Source: Schizochytrium sp. TIO01 (Eukaryota > Sar > Bigyra > Thraustochytrida > Thraustochytriidae). Taken from it: a stretch of DNA of 64,000 nucleotides. The stretch covers positions 804,600 to 868,599 of the forward strand of contig SMSO01000031.1 in NCBI GenBank assembly GCA_004764695.1, written 5' to 3'. The notes beneath the pieces are model-generated. The model saw only the letters and a program-made list of their open reading frames with translations. It searched no databases and had not been told where the DNA came from. The position numbers were made by a program, and so were the translations under genes. Positions 38,077 through 50,200 of the stretch are shown here, piece by piece. How positions within the stretch are numbered: the first letter of the stretch is position 1; the number at the start of each line of letters is the position of its first letter.

Positions 38077-38672
38077 CGGCCTCCTTTCATTTAAAAGAAT
38101 TGAAGCCTGTAGTTTTCTCCATATAATACACGGGCGAAAAGGCTTTTAAAGGCTTTAAATGCTTTTTTTTCCTGGGCGGCCCTCTCAGCTAATTTGCTCT
38201 AAACGCATTGATACGAACCTAAGGAGGCCCCGCCGTGGGGCGCCAGGAGCGGCCGGCAAACCCGAAACTCGATCAAAGGCCAAGTCGCCGCTTCCGCCCT
38301 CAAGCTACTACTTCCTTTCTGTTAAGTACGCTTTGCTAAGGAGCTGCTAGGAAGGAGAAGGACTAAGAAAGCACAAAAGAAATCGAGAAGCAAAACCCGA
38401 ATTCGAAGAGATTGACTCAGCAACGTCAGCGACGACGAGTGAGAAGCTTTCTCGTGGCAATAATTGATAGCTCTACAACAAGAAGAAGAAGAAGAAGCTC
38501 TAAGAAAGCACAGCAGAGAGCGAGCTCTTGCGATAGATTTTGCTTGCTGTCGGCACGAACAAAAGGTCTGCTGAGTAGTGATTTGAGTCCCGCAGGTTGT
38601 GGGACAAGAGATTCTGGCAAGATTGCACCTAAGCAGAACCGCATCCCAAACGCGGCAGCACCCGCGAGCAAA

Positions 38673-40479
38673 ATGCGACACACACCTGAGCACAATAAGT
38701 CCGGTGACGGCAACAACAACGATGATAGCAACAACAACAACTTCAACCAGCGCCTGAAATGGATCGTGGAGGACGCTGGCGAAGAGCAGCCGCATGTGGA
38801 CAACCGCATTCACCTCCCGCACGAGGACGGCACCTCTTCTCCCGGATCAGAGCCTACCTCGCTCTCAGCATCGGTTGAGGCACTCATGAGCATGGCTAAC
38901 CAGATGGGCATTACCAGCAGCTCCCGCAAGCGCAAGCTTAACGCCGAGCAGCTTTTTGAGCAGCAGCAGCTTCTCTTGCTCGCTAAGCAAATGGCATCCC
39001 AGCTCCAAGAGCAGCAGCAACAGCAAAACAACATCAACATGAACGCCGTCAACAACTCAAACATTGTTGGTGCCGCTTGTGGATCCGTTGTCTCCCGCTC
39101 ACCATCCACAGAATCCCGTACTTCAACACCGCCCTTAAACATGATGAACTACCACAGCTTGCCCAGTTCTCCGGGCACCGTAAACTCCACCACAACACCT
39201 GCCTCTTCGACCTTAAACATGAACAACACTGCAACCTCCAACGCCAATGTCCACGTGTGCGACTACCCTGGATGTGACCGTGTTGTTGGTGGCGCAGGCC
39301 TTGTCTGCATTCGCCACGCAGCAGGTCGCCGCTGTGATGTCCCGGGTTGCTTTAAGTCTGCCCAAGGTCGCACAACCCGCTGCAAGGCCCACGGTGGAGG
39401 TCGCAGATGCTCTGTGGCTGGATGCTCCAAGTCTGCCCAGGGTTCTACTGATCTTTGCAAGGCTCATGGCGGTGGCAAGAGGTGCAAGACCCCTGGATGC
39501 ACCAAGGCAGCTCGCGGATCAACAGACTTTTGCATTGCTCACGGTGGTGGCCGCAGATGTGCCAATGACAACTGCGACAAGTCTGCTGTTGGCTCCACTA
39601 ACTACTGTGTGAAGCACGGCGGCGGAAGACGGTGCTCTGTTGGAGGATGCGGCAAAAGTGCTCGTGGAGGCAGCCCGTTCTGCGCCAAGCATGGCACCCA
39701 GCACCGCAAGATGCTTGCAGCATCAACCATGGGCCAGAACCACACACAAAGCAACACTTTTGCAGCACCGCAGCAGCCAACTCAACAGCAAAACAATGCT
39801 GTTAATGTGCAATTGAACCCGCCCTCAATCTCCGCAGCACCTACCCAGCACCCGGTCATGCGCCCTACCCCCTCAAGGCCCCAGGAGCATCACATCCAGC
39901 AGAGTACTCTTGGATCCCTTGGCTTCGAGCAGCAGGACATCCCGCATAACAACAACAGCAACAATGGCAACTCCATTTTGCTTAACAACTCGTTCATGAA
40001 CCTGAGCCTCTTGCAGCAGCAGGAGGAGACCAAGAAGCTTCTTGAACAGCAGGAGCAGCAGCGTCGCCTCGAACAGGAGCAGCGCCTTCGCAACATTTTG
40101 CTCATGAACCTTCACAGCGACTCTGTGCGCCAGTTCCAGCAGGAACAAGAACAGCAGCAACGTGAACGCGAGCAACAGCAACAACGCGAGCGCCAATTCC
40201 AACAGCAGCAGCTCTTTAACTCTATCCAGCGCGAGCAGCAAGCAGCAGCAACAACAACAACAACAATCCCAAATTAACGCGCAGTCTATCATTGATGCCC
40301 TTCGTGCACGTGCCGCTACACCGCCGCAGCAGCAACAGCAACACAGCCTGAACGACTTTGCCGCTCTTCAGGAGCAGCTCGCAAAGCTTCAGGCACTCCA
40401 GCAGCTGCAGAACCTCGAGCAGCACCGCGCCAAGTCGCCGAAGCTCTCCGAGGACATGGGCCACCACCACCACCATTAA
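38673..40479 (+). CDS. tandem zinc-finger, glutamine-rich regulator ('WRKY19-like' family), frameshifted near the 3' end
   Basis: Probable nuclear DNA-binding or regulatory protein. From the first ATG (38673) residues 1-195 are low complexity, rich in Asn, Gln and Ser. Residues 196-340 hold six tandem repeats of 25 residues with the pattern C-x4-C-x10-C-x2-H, linked by GGG(R/K)R. Such repeats are known from stramenopile proteins named after plant WRKY19, but no WRKYGQK motif is present here. The C-terminus is Gln-rich and predicted coiled. Frame 0 stops at 40277 (534 residues), yet the +1 frame continues the Gln-rich, leucine-patterned sequence to 40479, ending in five His (about 601 residues in all). 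One extra base near 40242 in the CAG/CAA run would explain this. The open frame continues 87 codons upstream without an ATG, probably leader. The family role is inferred; DNA binding is not shown. Confidence 0.85.
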
Positions 40480-42322
40480 ATTAAACTCATCTGGCGGTCG
40501 CGAAAGCAAAACACACACAAGACACAGACACGTGCTGCATTTGCAGAACACGCATAATACGCAAACAGTAAAACATGGCCACCGCAGCGGAGGCGTGTTT
40601 TCATCAATCCACGGCATCTTTTAAATTTTTGCGTTGATTGAAAGGATGCTGAGCCTAGCGAACATCCAATTCATTCATCCATTCATCCCTTTTAGTAGTA
40701 GTACCATCATCAAACCAAACCAACCAACGAAACAGAACCCTTAGTAGAGTTTTGTGAACATATAGCCTGAATACACGTAGACCATAGTCTGAAATGAATT
40801 TGTCTTTTTTATTTTATCGTATCCCTTTCTCTCCCATAGCTTTATTCTTTTAGATATCACCAAATCTTGTCCCAGAACCAAAAATATTCTCAAGGCCATC
40901 CCAAACGTCTTATTGCCTTTCTTGTGTAGGTTGTGCTTGATTTATTAAAAAGGAGTCAAGCTTTTCACAATGCGATTGCTTTGTTTAACCTAAACATAAT
41001 AAGAAAGAAGTACGTCTTCGAGACCTTCCAGCACCCATGCCTGCATGCTTCTAATCTTGTATCAAGCTTGGATCGCAGAAAACCGGCACAGAAAATGATG
41101 CTGATGCAAACTCTATCGATTGCTTGCTTCTCCTTGATCGCAGGAAAGTAGAAGTAGTAGGTACGGATACCCCAAACGAGCTCATTACGATTGCTTGCGT
41201 CTTTGTCTAAATCTAAGCACTAGGATTTCCCCATGAACAGATGCTATGGCGCGAAAGCGCTCCTGGGCACCGGAAAGAAGTCGTGTGATCGCGCCTCTGA
41301 AAGCAAAGCCCAGGAACGCAGTCCAAGAATTCCAACAAGTACCTACGCGTACAACAAAGCTGACCTACTTGCAAGATGCGTATCTATCATGCTATTTATA
41401 TCCGCGGATACGAGGAGAGTGCAAAGATCTTCCTTCCAATGGTGTTTGATAAATAAATAAAATCGTTACTTCGTGACTTGCAGGTGTACTTTCCCCCCTC
41501 CCCCTCTTCTTCCCCCTTCTACAGGACCAGGTTTCAAGGTACTTCAAGCTCTTGACATCCATTTCAAGGTTTCTATTTTATTTTATTTTATTTCATTCCC
41601 CCCTTGCTGTCACTTTCCCCGTTTTCAAGTGAATTGCTTCAATTCAATTCTTTCACTTTAGTGTTTTCCTCGAAGTTTTGATCTTATTGGTTGTTTTTTA
41701 TTTTATGAAAAACTTATAAAAACGACGAACGACCCGGAGCAAGAATGGAAAACTTCGTTTCTGAGCTATAGCTTCCCAAGACCGAGAACTGGCCAAAGGG
41801 AGCCTGAACGTAACATTGACAGGAATGTGACGACCACCGCGTCGTAGAGCTTTGAGGACTGAGCTCAACTTTGCGTTGTAACAGGCTCCTCCTTCCTAGC
41901 TGGCGAGAATAATTGCGAAGACCCGTTTCACTGAGCTGGGGAATACAGAGGGGTGGTAGATCTTTAGTAAAGAGCGAATGAATGAATGAATCTATGTATA
42001 CCTAGATTAAGCAAGACCTTGTGGGGCAATCACGCTGGTTGACAACTTACGTCGGTCTAATGATCATCGAATCTGCGAATTATTATGGGCCAGTCAGTAG
42101 AACCAGCCTAGAAACTGGAGAACAGGAACAAGTCTTATTGCGAAAGCTTCACTACCTAACACCTACGATGATGAGGCATCGCGTAAATAAAATAGATTCA
42201 TACCTGCTACCTCGCTATCGTCGAAACCTCAAGTTTCTTTTGGCCAGACATTATATGTGGTGTAATTCCTCACTTCTTCTTTTTTAATTTATAGAAAAGG
42301 CTTCGAGAGGGAATGACCTTTT
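40480..42322. other. convergent intergenic region
   Basis: Lies between the 3' ends of the zinc-finger and WW-domain genes. It holds T-rich runs ((TTTTA)n at about 41577-41598) and AATAAAAT-type signals near 41453 and 42188. Short open frames here begin at GTG/TTG and are not convincing. Confidence 0.6.
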
Positions 42323-45300
42323 CTAGTCTTCGAAATCGAAAAGCTTTTTGCCCTTGGGACTGAGGATCGCACGCTCAGAAAGCTGAAAAGAAGGCTTTGA
42401 TAATGAGCTGGATGAAGGCTGTGTACGCAGAGGAGCTTGATCAGAGCCAGGCCCATGTGGATTCATGTAAGTTTTGCGACCTGTTCCACGGTGAATCCAG
42501 TAAGTGCCTCCTTCTAATGATTTCACTGTACGCCATTCAGAGCTTCCAAGTGAAGTGGGAGTCGAGGCGTTGGCCACTCCGCCTGAGTCCGCATTCATTA
42601 TGCCATTTTGGCTGGATTCGAACATTGCATCATCAAGAGCGGCAGGACGCTCCCACTGCCATTCCAGATCTCCTTCTCTGCCGTAAAACAACTCGCTGGA
42701 GAGCTCATCCAAATACTCAATCCATCCTTGGGCATGAATACCTGTTTCCACTGCCCGAGACTTCAGAACCAACCACAAATGTCGTGTGCCGCCTGGTAGC
42801 TGGCGTGGTCCACCAAGCTGCACCTCATCAGACACCACCGTAGTGTTTTGAAGCAAGAAGCGCCGCATTACATTAACCTGCTTCGCGTTCATGTTCAAGG
42901 TCTTACGAATTTGACACGTCTTCCAGTTATACTCGAACAGACAACGATCATGTGGGCTGATGACACAATTCCACGTGCGATTCTTCTGCTTCATACTCAA
43001 CCTACGAGCAAGTGTTTTTGCCCGTGCAATGGCCTTGAAACTTGAAGTTAGACCTGTCATCGTATGTGCGCCTTCGTCAGCTCCAGCTGGGCCAAACTCA
43101 CTAGAAGGGACTTCCTCCACCGGAGTTGTGTGAGTATCATCCCAATCTTTCGGACGATCCCAACACGAGATCCCAGTCTTACGATTGTAGTAGAATTGAT
43201 CTCCATTGTTTGGCTCCTCAAGACAAACCCATTGGTCACACGTCATCACTGCGGACGAAGCACCTCGCAAGAGCTCCCACAAATACTCTGTCTGAATCTG
43301 ATTCGATGAGGCCACATCTGATGCATTCAAGACAACCACATAGATTGATTCTTTAGGAAACACAGCCATAGAATCAGGGATCTCACAAGTTAGCTCGCCA
43401 TTGCTCCAGTTGTACCAAAACAGCTCCCTGCCCATTGGGGAAACCAACTTCTCCCAAGAAATAGCAGATGCAAGGGATTCAATTTGACCTGTGCGACGAG
43501 CAAAATCCTCTGGCACTTCCCATTTTGATTCTCCGGTCAATACATTGGAGTAGTATACCTCTTCAGACTTGGGATCTACACGTTCTATCCATTCACCGAC
43601 CTGTCGTCCGGTGGGCGTGGCTCGTGCATTGAGAGCACCCCAGAGTAAAGTATCAGGATCTGGCACACCTTCTGCGGTCTCTTCTTCTATGCGACCACTG
43701 CTGTCATCATTATCTTCAGTCTCTATCAGCAAAGCCTTTTGAGATCCCCGGCGACCAAGGAGACTTGCTGGGGTAGAGACAATGTTAGACACCTTCGTAT
43801 CAACTGTAGGCAGGTCCACTGCTGTAATTGTATCGTCCATCTCGATAGACTTATTCCAATCTAGACCGTCAAGTCCACTTTCACGAAGATCATTCATGAC
43901 GTCTTCTGTAGGACTCTGCACCACAAGATCATCGCTCATCAACATGGCAAATGGATCATCCCCGTCAAAATTTGCTTCCATAGCAGCATAATCGTCGTCG
44001 TTGTCGCCTAGTGTGATACCGGCAAACATATCAGAGAACGATGCTTCCGTCTTGGGAGTCATTGCTGCAAGAGCTGCGTTGCCAGCAGCACTATAAGTGT
44101 TTGGCGCTGGCGTAGATTCTACATTGATTTTCAAACTCTTACGTACGCTATTGGCTGGCGCAGTATCAAGTTGTGGAGGCTCATTCGCATTTGCGAGCTC
44201 CAAGTTCTGTCCGGTGGACTTTGCTCCCCTGCTGCTACTAATACTGGACCTTCTAACATTGACAGGTTTCTCTTTCCTGAGCTTTGATACCCGACGCCTG
44301 GCTTGATATGCTCTGTACATGGACTGCAGCATGACAACATTGTCTAGTAATGGAGAGTTATTGTCATCCTTATCGTGAAACATAAAACCTTTCGGCATTT
44401 TCCGAGTAATCTTTGCAGTATGGTTATTAATATACAAATAGGCACCTACCTCGGGCTCCCAAAGCCGGCTCCATTGTGGCCAATCTGCATTTGATGGTTT
44501 TATTTTATTATTCACATCAACGCTTAATTGCTGCCCATTCATACCGCTAGTAAGCTCAGGTATTACCTCAACCTTTTTGGTACGAGGCACGTCCAAGCTT
44601 GAATAAACATTTCCAGGTTCCTTGTAAACTGGAAAATGTTCAATCTCCTCGTTTTGGGAGGAGAGTTCATTGCGAAGAGTATCCAGCTCTTCCTTGTTCA
44701 CAGAATTGCGTCTTTCTAGCTCCTTCAAAATATCTTGGCGCTCCTTTGCCTCCGAGCGCCTTCGTTGGACTTCCTCTCGCAGACTTTGAATTTCATTTGC
44801 CTCTGATACGTCCATTTGCCTCAACTCTGCCTCTAGAGCAGCACGAGTGTTATTTTGAGTAGTTTCCAATGATTCTTTCTTCCTTTTCCGTTCTCGCTTG
44901 ACTTGGTCAAGGTAATCAAGCACAGTTTGCGGAGCATCCCACGTCGTTTCCTCTGTATGCCGATTATAGTAGTACTTGAACCCCGATTCCTCATCGATGC
45001 AAATCTCCCATCCATCAGGCGTTTCATGAATAGAACTTTTTGATGAAGATGCTACGCTTGTTTTTTCTTGGTTGCCTTTATTTCGCTGCTGTGACTGCTG
45101 TTGCTGATGGTGATGACTATGGACAACTGGAGGATCTCGCGACCTTGAAGAACCTGCTCTTGATTGATTACTATTTGGAAGCGCGGCATCTCCACTTTCT
45201 GCAACATTGCCATTTTGTTCTGATAGCGGATCGAGAAAATTTCTTTCTGATCCAGTTGTGCTTTCAGGAGAATGTTGTGTTGGGAATTGTGAAGATTGTT

Positions 45301-46108
45301 CCTCTTTCAGGGTATCACGCAAGAGAATATAAAGTTTGCGTGTCTCAATTTGAAGTATACGCAAGGTTGGTGCAATATGCTTCTCTGAATCTCTTGCTCT
45401 GGCGTCTGCTTCCTGATTGCGTCTAATAACGCTTCGTAGCCTCCTTCGGACATCCCGCACAAGATCTCGCATTGCAGATACTTCCACGCAATCCATAATT
45501 GTTAATGAGGAAGCATCTGCTGTGAGCAAGGATGATTCCATGCTTGTGTCATGAAGGTTATCTTGTGGCGTTTGCTTCCCAAGGACTTGACTCTCGCCAC
45601 TGAGTAGAGCTCCGCCGCCACTGCGTGATAACTTGACATTGTCATCATGGATATATCGAATTTCTGGCACAAGAGGGAGGTCGACTTTGATACGGTCGCG
45701 TAGAACAAAGCGCCGCGCTGCTGGTGTAGTTTCTATGCGAGGACTAGAGACATCCTGAGTCTTGAGTGTCTGCACAGGCCCATGTGCATCTGTTCCATGT
45801 GAATAGCTCATCCATGAGGAAATGGTGTCTACATTTTGGCGGCGAACAGCATCACCAACAGGCGTACGTGGTCTTGGTCTATGCTGACGAGTGTCTGATA
45901 CAGATTTTCTTCGTGAATGTTGGCTTTCGTTGTTTTTAATACGACCGTGGAGGCGAGTGTTGCGTTGAGACTCTACCCGCCTGTCTAAACTATCTCTATG
46001 CTCTCCTCGCCTTCGCGCATTCATACCTGACATGCTCGGTCCTGGAGGTCTCCAGTCTGCTTTGCGACTCGGTTGATCCTCGCTCCAAACACCACGAGGG
46101 CCATGCAT
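42323..46108 (-). CDS. large multi-WW-domain protein with IQ motif and coiled coil
   Basis: A 1261-residue scaffold-type protein of unknown specific role. WW domains bind proline-rich ligands and IQ motifs bind calmodulin-like proteins. WW-like units begin near residues 366, 546, 838, 883, 960, 1045, 1128 and 1190. The first (GWEICIDEESG...YYYNRHTEETTWDAP), third and fifth keep both signature tryptophans; the second, fourth, sixth, seventh and eighth are degenerate, several lacking the final W or P. A charged coiled coil spans about 397-495, and an IQ-like segment (LQSMYRAYQARRRV) about 591-606. The N-terminal 350 residues are basic and disordered. The start is the first ATG in frame (46108). 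The frame is open a little further up to a TGA, without another ATG, so an upstream exon cannot be excluded. It is divergent from the RRM gene and convergent with the zinc-finger gene. Confidence 0.88.
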   Translation of the reverse strand: MHGPRGVWSEDQPSRKADWRPPGPSMSGMNARRRGEHRDSLDRRVESQRNTRLHGRIKNNESQHSRRKSVSDTRQHRPRPRTPVGDAVRRQNVDTISSWMSYSHGTDAHGPVQTLKTQDVSSPRIETTPAARRFVLRDRIKVDLPLVPEIRYIHDDNVKLSRSGGGALLSGESQVLGKQTPQDNLHDTSMESSLLTADASSLTIMDCVEVSAMRDLVRDVRRRLRSVIRRNQEADARARDSEKHIAPTLRILQIETRKLYILLRDTLKEEQSSQFPTQHSPESTTGSERNFLDPLSEQNGNVAESGDAALPNSNQSRAGSSRSRDPPVVHSHHHQQQQSQQRNKGNQEKTSVASSSKSSIHETPDGWEICIDEESGFKYYYNRHTEETTWDAPQTVLDYLDQVKRERKRKKESLETTQNNTRAALEAELRQMDVSEANEIQSLREEVQRRRSEAKERQDILKELERRNSVNKEELDTLRNELSSQNEEIEHFPVYKEPGNVYSSLDVPRTKKVEVIPELTSGMNGQQLSVDVNNKIKPSNADWPQWSRLWEPEVGAYLYINNHTAKITRKMPKGFMFHDKDDNNSPLLDNVVMLQSMYRAYQARRRVSKLRKEKPVNVRRSSISSSRGAKSTGQNLELANANEPPQLDTAPANSVRKSLKINVESTPAPNTYSAAGNAALAAMTPKTEASFSDMFAGITLGDNDDDYAAMEANFDGDDPFAMLMSDDLVVQSPTEDVMNDLRESGLDGLDWNKSIEMDDTITAVDLPTVDTKVSNIVSTPASLLGRRGSQKALLIETEDNDDSSGRIEEETAEGVPDPDTLLWGALNARATPTGRQVGEWIERVDPKSEEVYYSNVLTGESKWEVPEDFARRTGQIESLASAISWEKLVSPMGRELFWYNWSNGELTCEIPDSMAVFPKESIYVVVLNASDVASSNQIQTEYLWELLRGASSAVMTCDQWVCLEEPNNGDQFYYNRKTGISCWDRPKDWDDTHTTPVEEVPSSEFGPAGADEGAHTMTGLTSSFKAIARAKTLARRLSMKQKNRTWNCVISPHDRCLFEYNWKTCQIRKTLNMNAKQVNVMRRFLLQNTTVVSDEVQLGGPRQLPGGTRHLWLVLKSRAVETGIHAQGWIEYLDELSSELFYGREGDLEWQWERPAALDDAMFESSQNGIMNADSGGVANASTPTSLGSSEWRTVKSLEGGTYWIHRGTGRKTYMNPHGPGSDQAPLRTQPSSSSLSKPSFQLSERAILSPKGKKLFDFED

Positions 46109-47291
46109 TCTGTGCACAGCACTCCTTCTGTTCAATCCAACTTTATTATGATTCAAGCAATATATTTCCAGAAATGCTTCAATTTGATTTCGACGGTCTC
46201 ATACACAGCTAGGGAATCCCAGCGCTGCAGGCAAGTGATTTGAGTGAAGCTATCCTCCAACCCAGCTTACTCGCCTCAACAAACGATCTCAAGCCGCTTC
46301 AAACGAGGCCAAGTTCTTGCACATACAAACTCCCGAACCCTTGAGTTTTCCTTTAGCTCATGTGTACAAGAGCACACACGCTTTCCTTTTTAGCGTAATG
46401 ACTATCCTTTATACGCAACTGAGAGTCACCCTAATCTAACAATAACTCTAGTGCGTAATTTACCATCGATTCCTAAAGAGAGGTATGAGCGCATAACCTT
46501 CGTATTTAATATACAGCATCAACAAAACCTTTCTCTTACTTCAAATGTTCTCCAGTAGTATGGATCAACTAACTGTGCTTTCCAAACTCACTTCAGGTTT
46601 TTACTTCATTTACTTTCAATAAATCCATCGCTCTGTTCATTTTCTCAGAGTGCCGCCCTCACCGGATATATCAGAACCTTAAGGAGTGGGTTCGCCGTCG
46701 ACTTGCCTCCTTCTTTCTCCTTCTTTACTGTTGTTTTCTTGTTCTGTTTTTCTACTAGCTAAAGAGGAAGCTCAAGTGAACTTGAACTCATCTGGGGTAG
46801 TACATATCTTGACGACACCGACGTCTTTCTCTGAGATTTGCGCTCTGGGTCAGAGAAAATAATGCAAACCTATACATCGATATTCCAACGTTTTTTCCCA
46901 AGGATTGCACAGTCTCATAGCATGGCTTGACTTGTATTGTACTTTCCCGCTCCCAGCAGTCTTCGCGATACAAGTGTAGACATGAGCTCTTATAGCCTAT
47001 TGAGGCTCCCATATAACTCACTTGTAGAATGTTTAGAGCCCTTTGCAAAGGCTTCGTTTAGGTCTGTGCTCAGGCAGGAGTGCTTTCGAGAGTTCCACTT
47101 CTTTAATGAATTGATTATGCAGGAATAATAAATAGCCTTGTGTAGGGAGTAATAATTGTGAAGGATAGAGACCAAGAAGGTGAACCAAAACCCCAAACTT
47201 TCTTGTGCTGGGAGCGGCGAGAGCCTTCTCTGCGGCGGTCGGAGGGAGCCGGTCGCAACTGCGGAGAATAAACCGCGGTCTGATCCTCCCA
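46109..47291. promoter_or_regulatory. divergent intergenic region, presumed shared promoter
   Basis: Separates the start codons of the WW-domain (-) and RRM (+) genes by about 1.2 kb. Both promoters and 5' leaders must lie here. No TATA or other named element was identified with confidence. The RRM frame is open for 29 codons before its ATG, likely leader. Confidence 0.55.
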
Positions 47292-50200
47292 ATGCCCGCC
47301 ACAAGGTCACCGTCGTCGGGTGCGGGCCCGCGAAGGCGGCATCGAGGGCACGAAGATGAAGATGAAGTTGATGAGGAGCGTCAAGAGCGGGAGGCGAACG
47401 CTGCCAAGCGCGATGAAGAAAGCGTAAATGGAGAAGTGAATCATGAAGGAGAGACTCTAGAAAGTGACAAAGTAGACTCTAGAAATGTAGCTCTTAACTT
47501 GCCGCGAAAAGATTCACCTGAGGGGACTGATTCTCCCAAGAATGATGAAATTGATCATGATCATGAAAAAGTGTATCTAGGGGCAAAGAATAATCAAAAT
47601 CGACGACGCCAGAATGTGCATCAAGGATCTGGAGATAAAAATTCTGGAAATGGCTTTTCTAAATCGACGATTGTAGAAGATGATAAATCCAAGTGTGAGG
47701 CTACTAACTCAGATGCTGACTCGGGCGGAAATGCCGATGATGAGGGCGAGGATGGAGATGTGGTAGAAGAACCACGAAAAAAGGCTACCAACGAACAACA
47801 TTTTAGGGATACGCAGCAAGACAAGGAACCGCAACAGGCTCAAGAGTTGGGGCAAAATGTTTCATCAGGATTGCGATTAACAAAAACAGCACAACAACCA
47901 GCCGCTTTGGTCTCGACGAAACGCGGACTTCAAGGATCTCCAACACCACCGTCATCAACGTTAGATGTGAACACCTTGTCGACTGTAGAAAACCCGAAAC
48001 AGGGTCTTGATAAGAAACGAAGAGTCACGGCTGTTGATTTGCTGGACCATGGGAAACGCCAAGAAAACGCTGGCATGACAGGAGGAGCAGTAGGTGCGAA
48101 CGCTTCCCCAGCACAGGGGATGCTAACCACGACCACTTTGACAGTGAGTCGGGCCTTCCCATCATCCGCAATATCTTCATCACCTTCGGCATTAGTTCCG
48201 AAGAATCTGCACACTGCAGCTTTGCAACAAACTCAAACCAGCAACAATCATAATAATACCGAATCAACTCTTGCCCGACCTTGCTGTGCCCTCGGCCAGG
48301 TCTTGGGCACTTGGTGGGAACCTTTCCGCCGTGTACATGTTACTATTGAGGGCCGTGTCGACTTTACTATGGAACGTGAGGCGCGCCTCTTACTCTCTAT
48401 GGCGGGTCTTGTGGAGTCTTTGGAGCTCCGAGAAACGCAAGAGGGTATGTTCGGCTTTGCTGTGATGAGTAGAGTCAGTGAGGCTATTCTTGCTGCAGAG
48501 CTATGTCACCACCAGCACCTAGCGCAAGGTGAAGCTATTCTTATGGCTACATGGGCACAGGGCCAGGATCTTAATGCAGAAGATCTTAACCGCATTGTAG
48601 TCACCTTTGGCGACGAAGAACCTGGAATATCCTTTGATTGGGTTACTGATAATATCGCGGAAGCCTCTGGTCGTAATCAGGCAATCGAGGACGCTGTGTT
48701 CTACCGTTTCTCACATCTCGGAGCAATCAGCAGTGTTCGAACCCTTATTGTGAATAATGAAGCTCCAAACGACCAGGACTTCTCCGGTATCGCTGTTGTA
48801 ACTTTTGTAAAACCTGCTGATGCTCTCCGTGCCGTAGAAGACTGGTCTCTACGTGGCCCCGTTCTCTTACAGAAGCCGAGTATCCGCTGTCTTCATAGTG
48901 GTGGGGATTTATTACTGGCTGGGTTAAGCTCAGAGGATGTCGCGCAGCAAACTAATAAGCTCGCCCCTCTCAACAAGCGCACTCGTTCCGCTTCACCAAA
49001 CGATATTGAACACCATCCTGATATCAATACTAGCTCGAGTGAAGGTGTAGAGCTTGAGGAAACAACTGACCAACCGTTACACCAGCCTAAACGCTCCAAG
49101 GCAGCTGCTTCGGAAGCCAAGGCAGCGAATGGTCAAACGGAAGGTCGTGTATTACGCATTATGAATGTGCCTGCAACTTCGCGAGATGTTATACAGCATT
49201 TTGTCGAGCGCCTGCCAGGTCTTGAGTCGGTTAAACTACCGTCTTCAGCAAGCTCTCAACACTTTGGCACGGCGATGTTTACTAGCGCTGCGGCTGCGGA
49301 GTCTGCAGCCCGCTCACTTGATAAGCTCAATTTAGGAGACTCTCGCGGCCAGCCCTTAAAACTCGAATGGATCAACACAGGCCCGCCATCAACTCCAAAC
49401 TCTGCTACTTCAACATCGTTAGCTGGGCCTACTGCATCTACAAGTAGAGCAGCATCGATAACATCAGATGATGATTTGACAGGTCAGGCCTCGCAGCCAG
49501 CATGTACTGTTGACAATGATGGTAGCAACACAAAGACCGGAGCTTCGGGCCAGTCATCTACAAACGCAGGCGGGGTGGTGGATACACGTAAGCGCCGCAC
49601 GAAAGAGAGTGGGAATCATGAACGTGGACAACCACCTCCGAAACATCAAGCAACTGAAGGTGGCGCAAATACCCGCCGTCCACGGTCAGACTCCGGAGCT
49701 TCGTCGTATGAAAAGCATAAGGAACGGCGCCTAAGTACAGATGTGGCAAGTTCATTCTCCACTTCATCTTTTCGAAGAGGAAGGCCGCGACCCGCATCAA
49801 CAGGTCGAGATAATGCTCGTCGTCGTGCTGAGCTGGAGCTTGAACTTGAACTCGAAGCTCAAAGAAGAACCAATGATGACAATGCTGAGCGTTTAGCAGA
49901 CAACTTTCGCTCTGCAGTGGCATTTGCTCCCTCAGGTTCATCATCCACTGCCTCATCCAATCGTGAACGGGCCGGATCTCGATCTAGTCAGAGGCTTCTT
50001 GATGAGGAGATCGAGGGTCGTGGAGGTGCTTCTGATTCAAAATATGTTTCTGACGTACAGGACACATCACATGTGGGACACCATGTCAGTTCCCAGCACC
50101 GTGTGATCCCAGGTCACGGTCATACTGTTATGGATGAGTCTGGCACCATGCGATATGACCCTTCCATGCAATACCCTCCTGCGATGCCTCCACACCCGCA

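Larger units (their letters stand above)
28084..38672. other. gene-poor stretch up to the first recognisable gene
   Basis: No supported gene, but an unproven exon-like frame ends at a consensus CAG/GTAAGT donor at 28214. Contents: (CAAA)n at 28861-28943, (GCGA)n at 29614-29674, a CACATTTA-type array, ATTC/GAAT arrays, AT-rich islands at about 32.3-33.1, 35.8-35.9 and 36.8-37.25 kb, and single AATAAAATAC motifs. The last 0.3 kb is an open frame without ATG that is probably 5' leader of the zinc-finger gene. Confidence 0.55.

Noticed and set aside
38426-40292. Long minus-strand open frames rich in Leu/Cys over the zinc-finger gene
   Set aside because: Antisense of CAG/CAA and zinc-finger repeats; the + strand is clearly the coding one.
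38673-40479. Naming the zinc-finger gene a WRKY transcription factor
   Set aside because: No WRKYGQK motif or WRKY zinc site; only the accessory repeat resembles WRKY19.
46109-46156. TTG start extending the WW-domain protein by 16 codons
   Set aside because: Eukaryotic initiation at TTG is unlikely, and an in-frame ATG with A at -3 is available at 46108.
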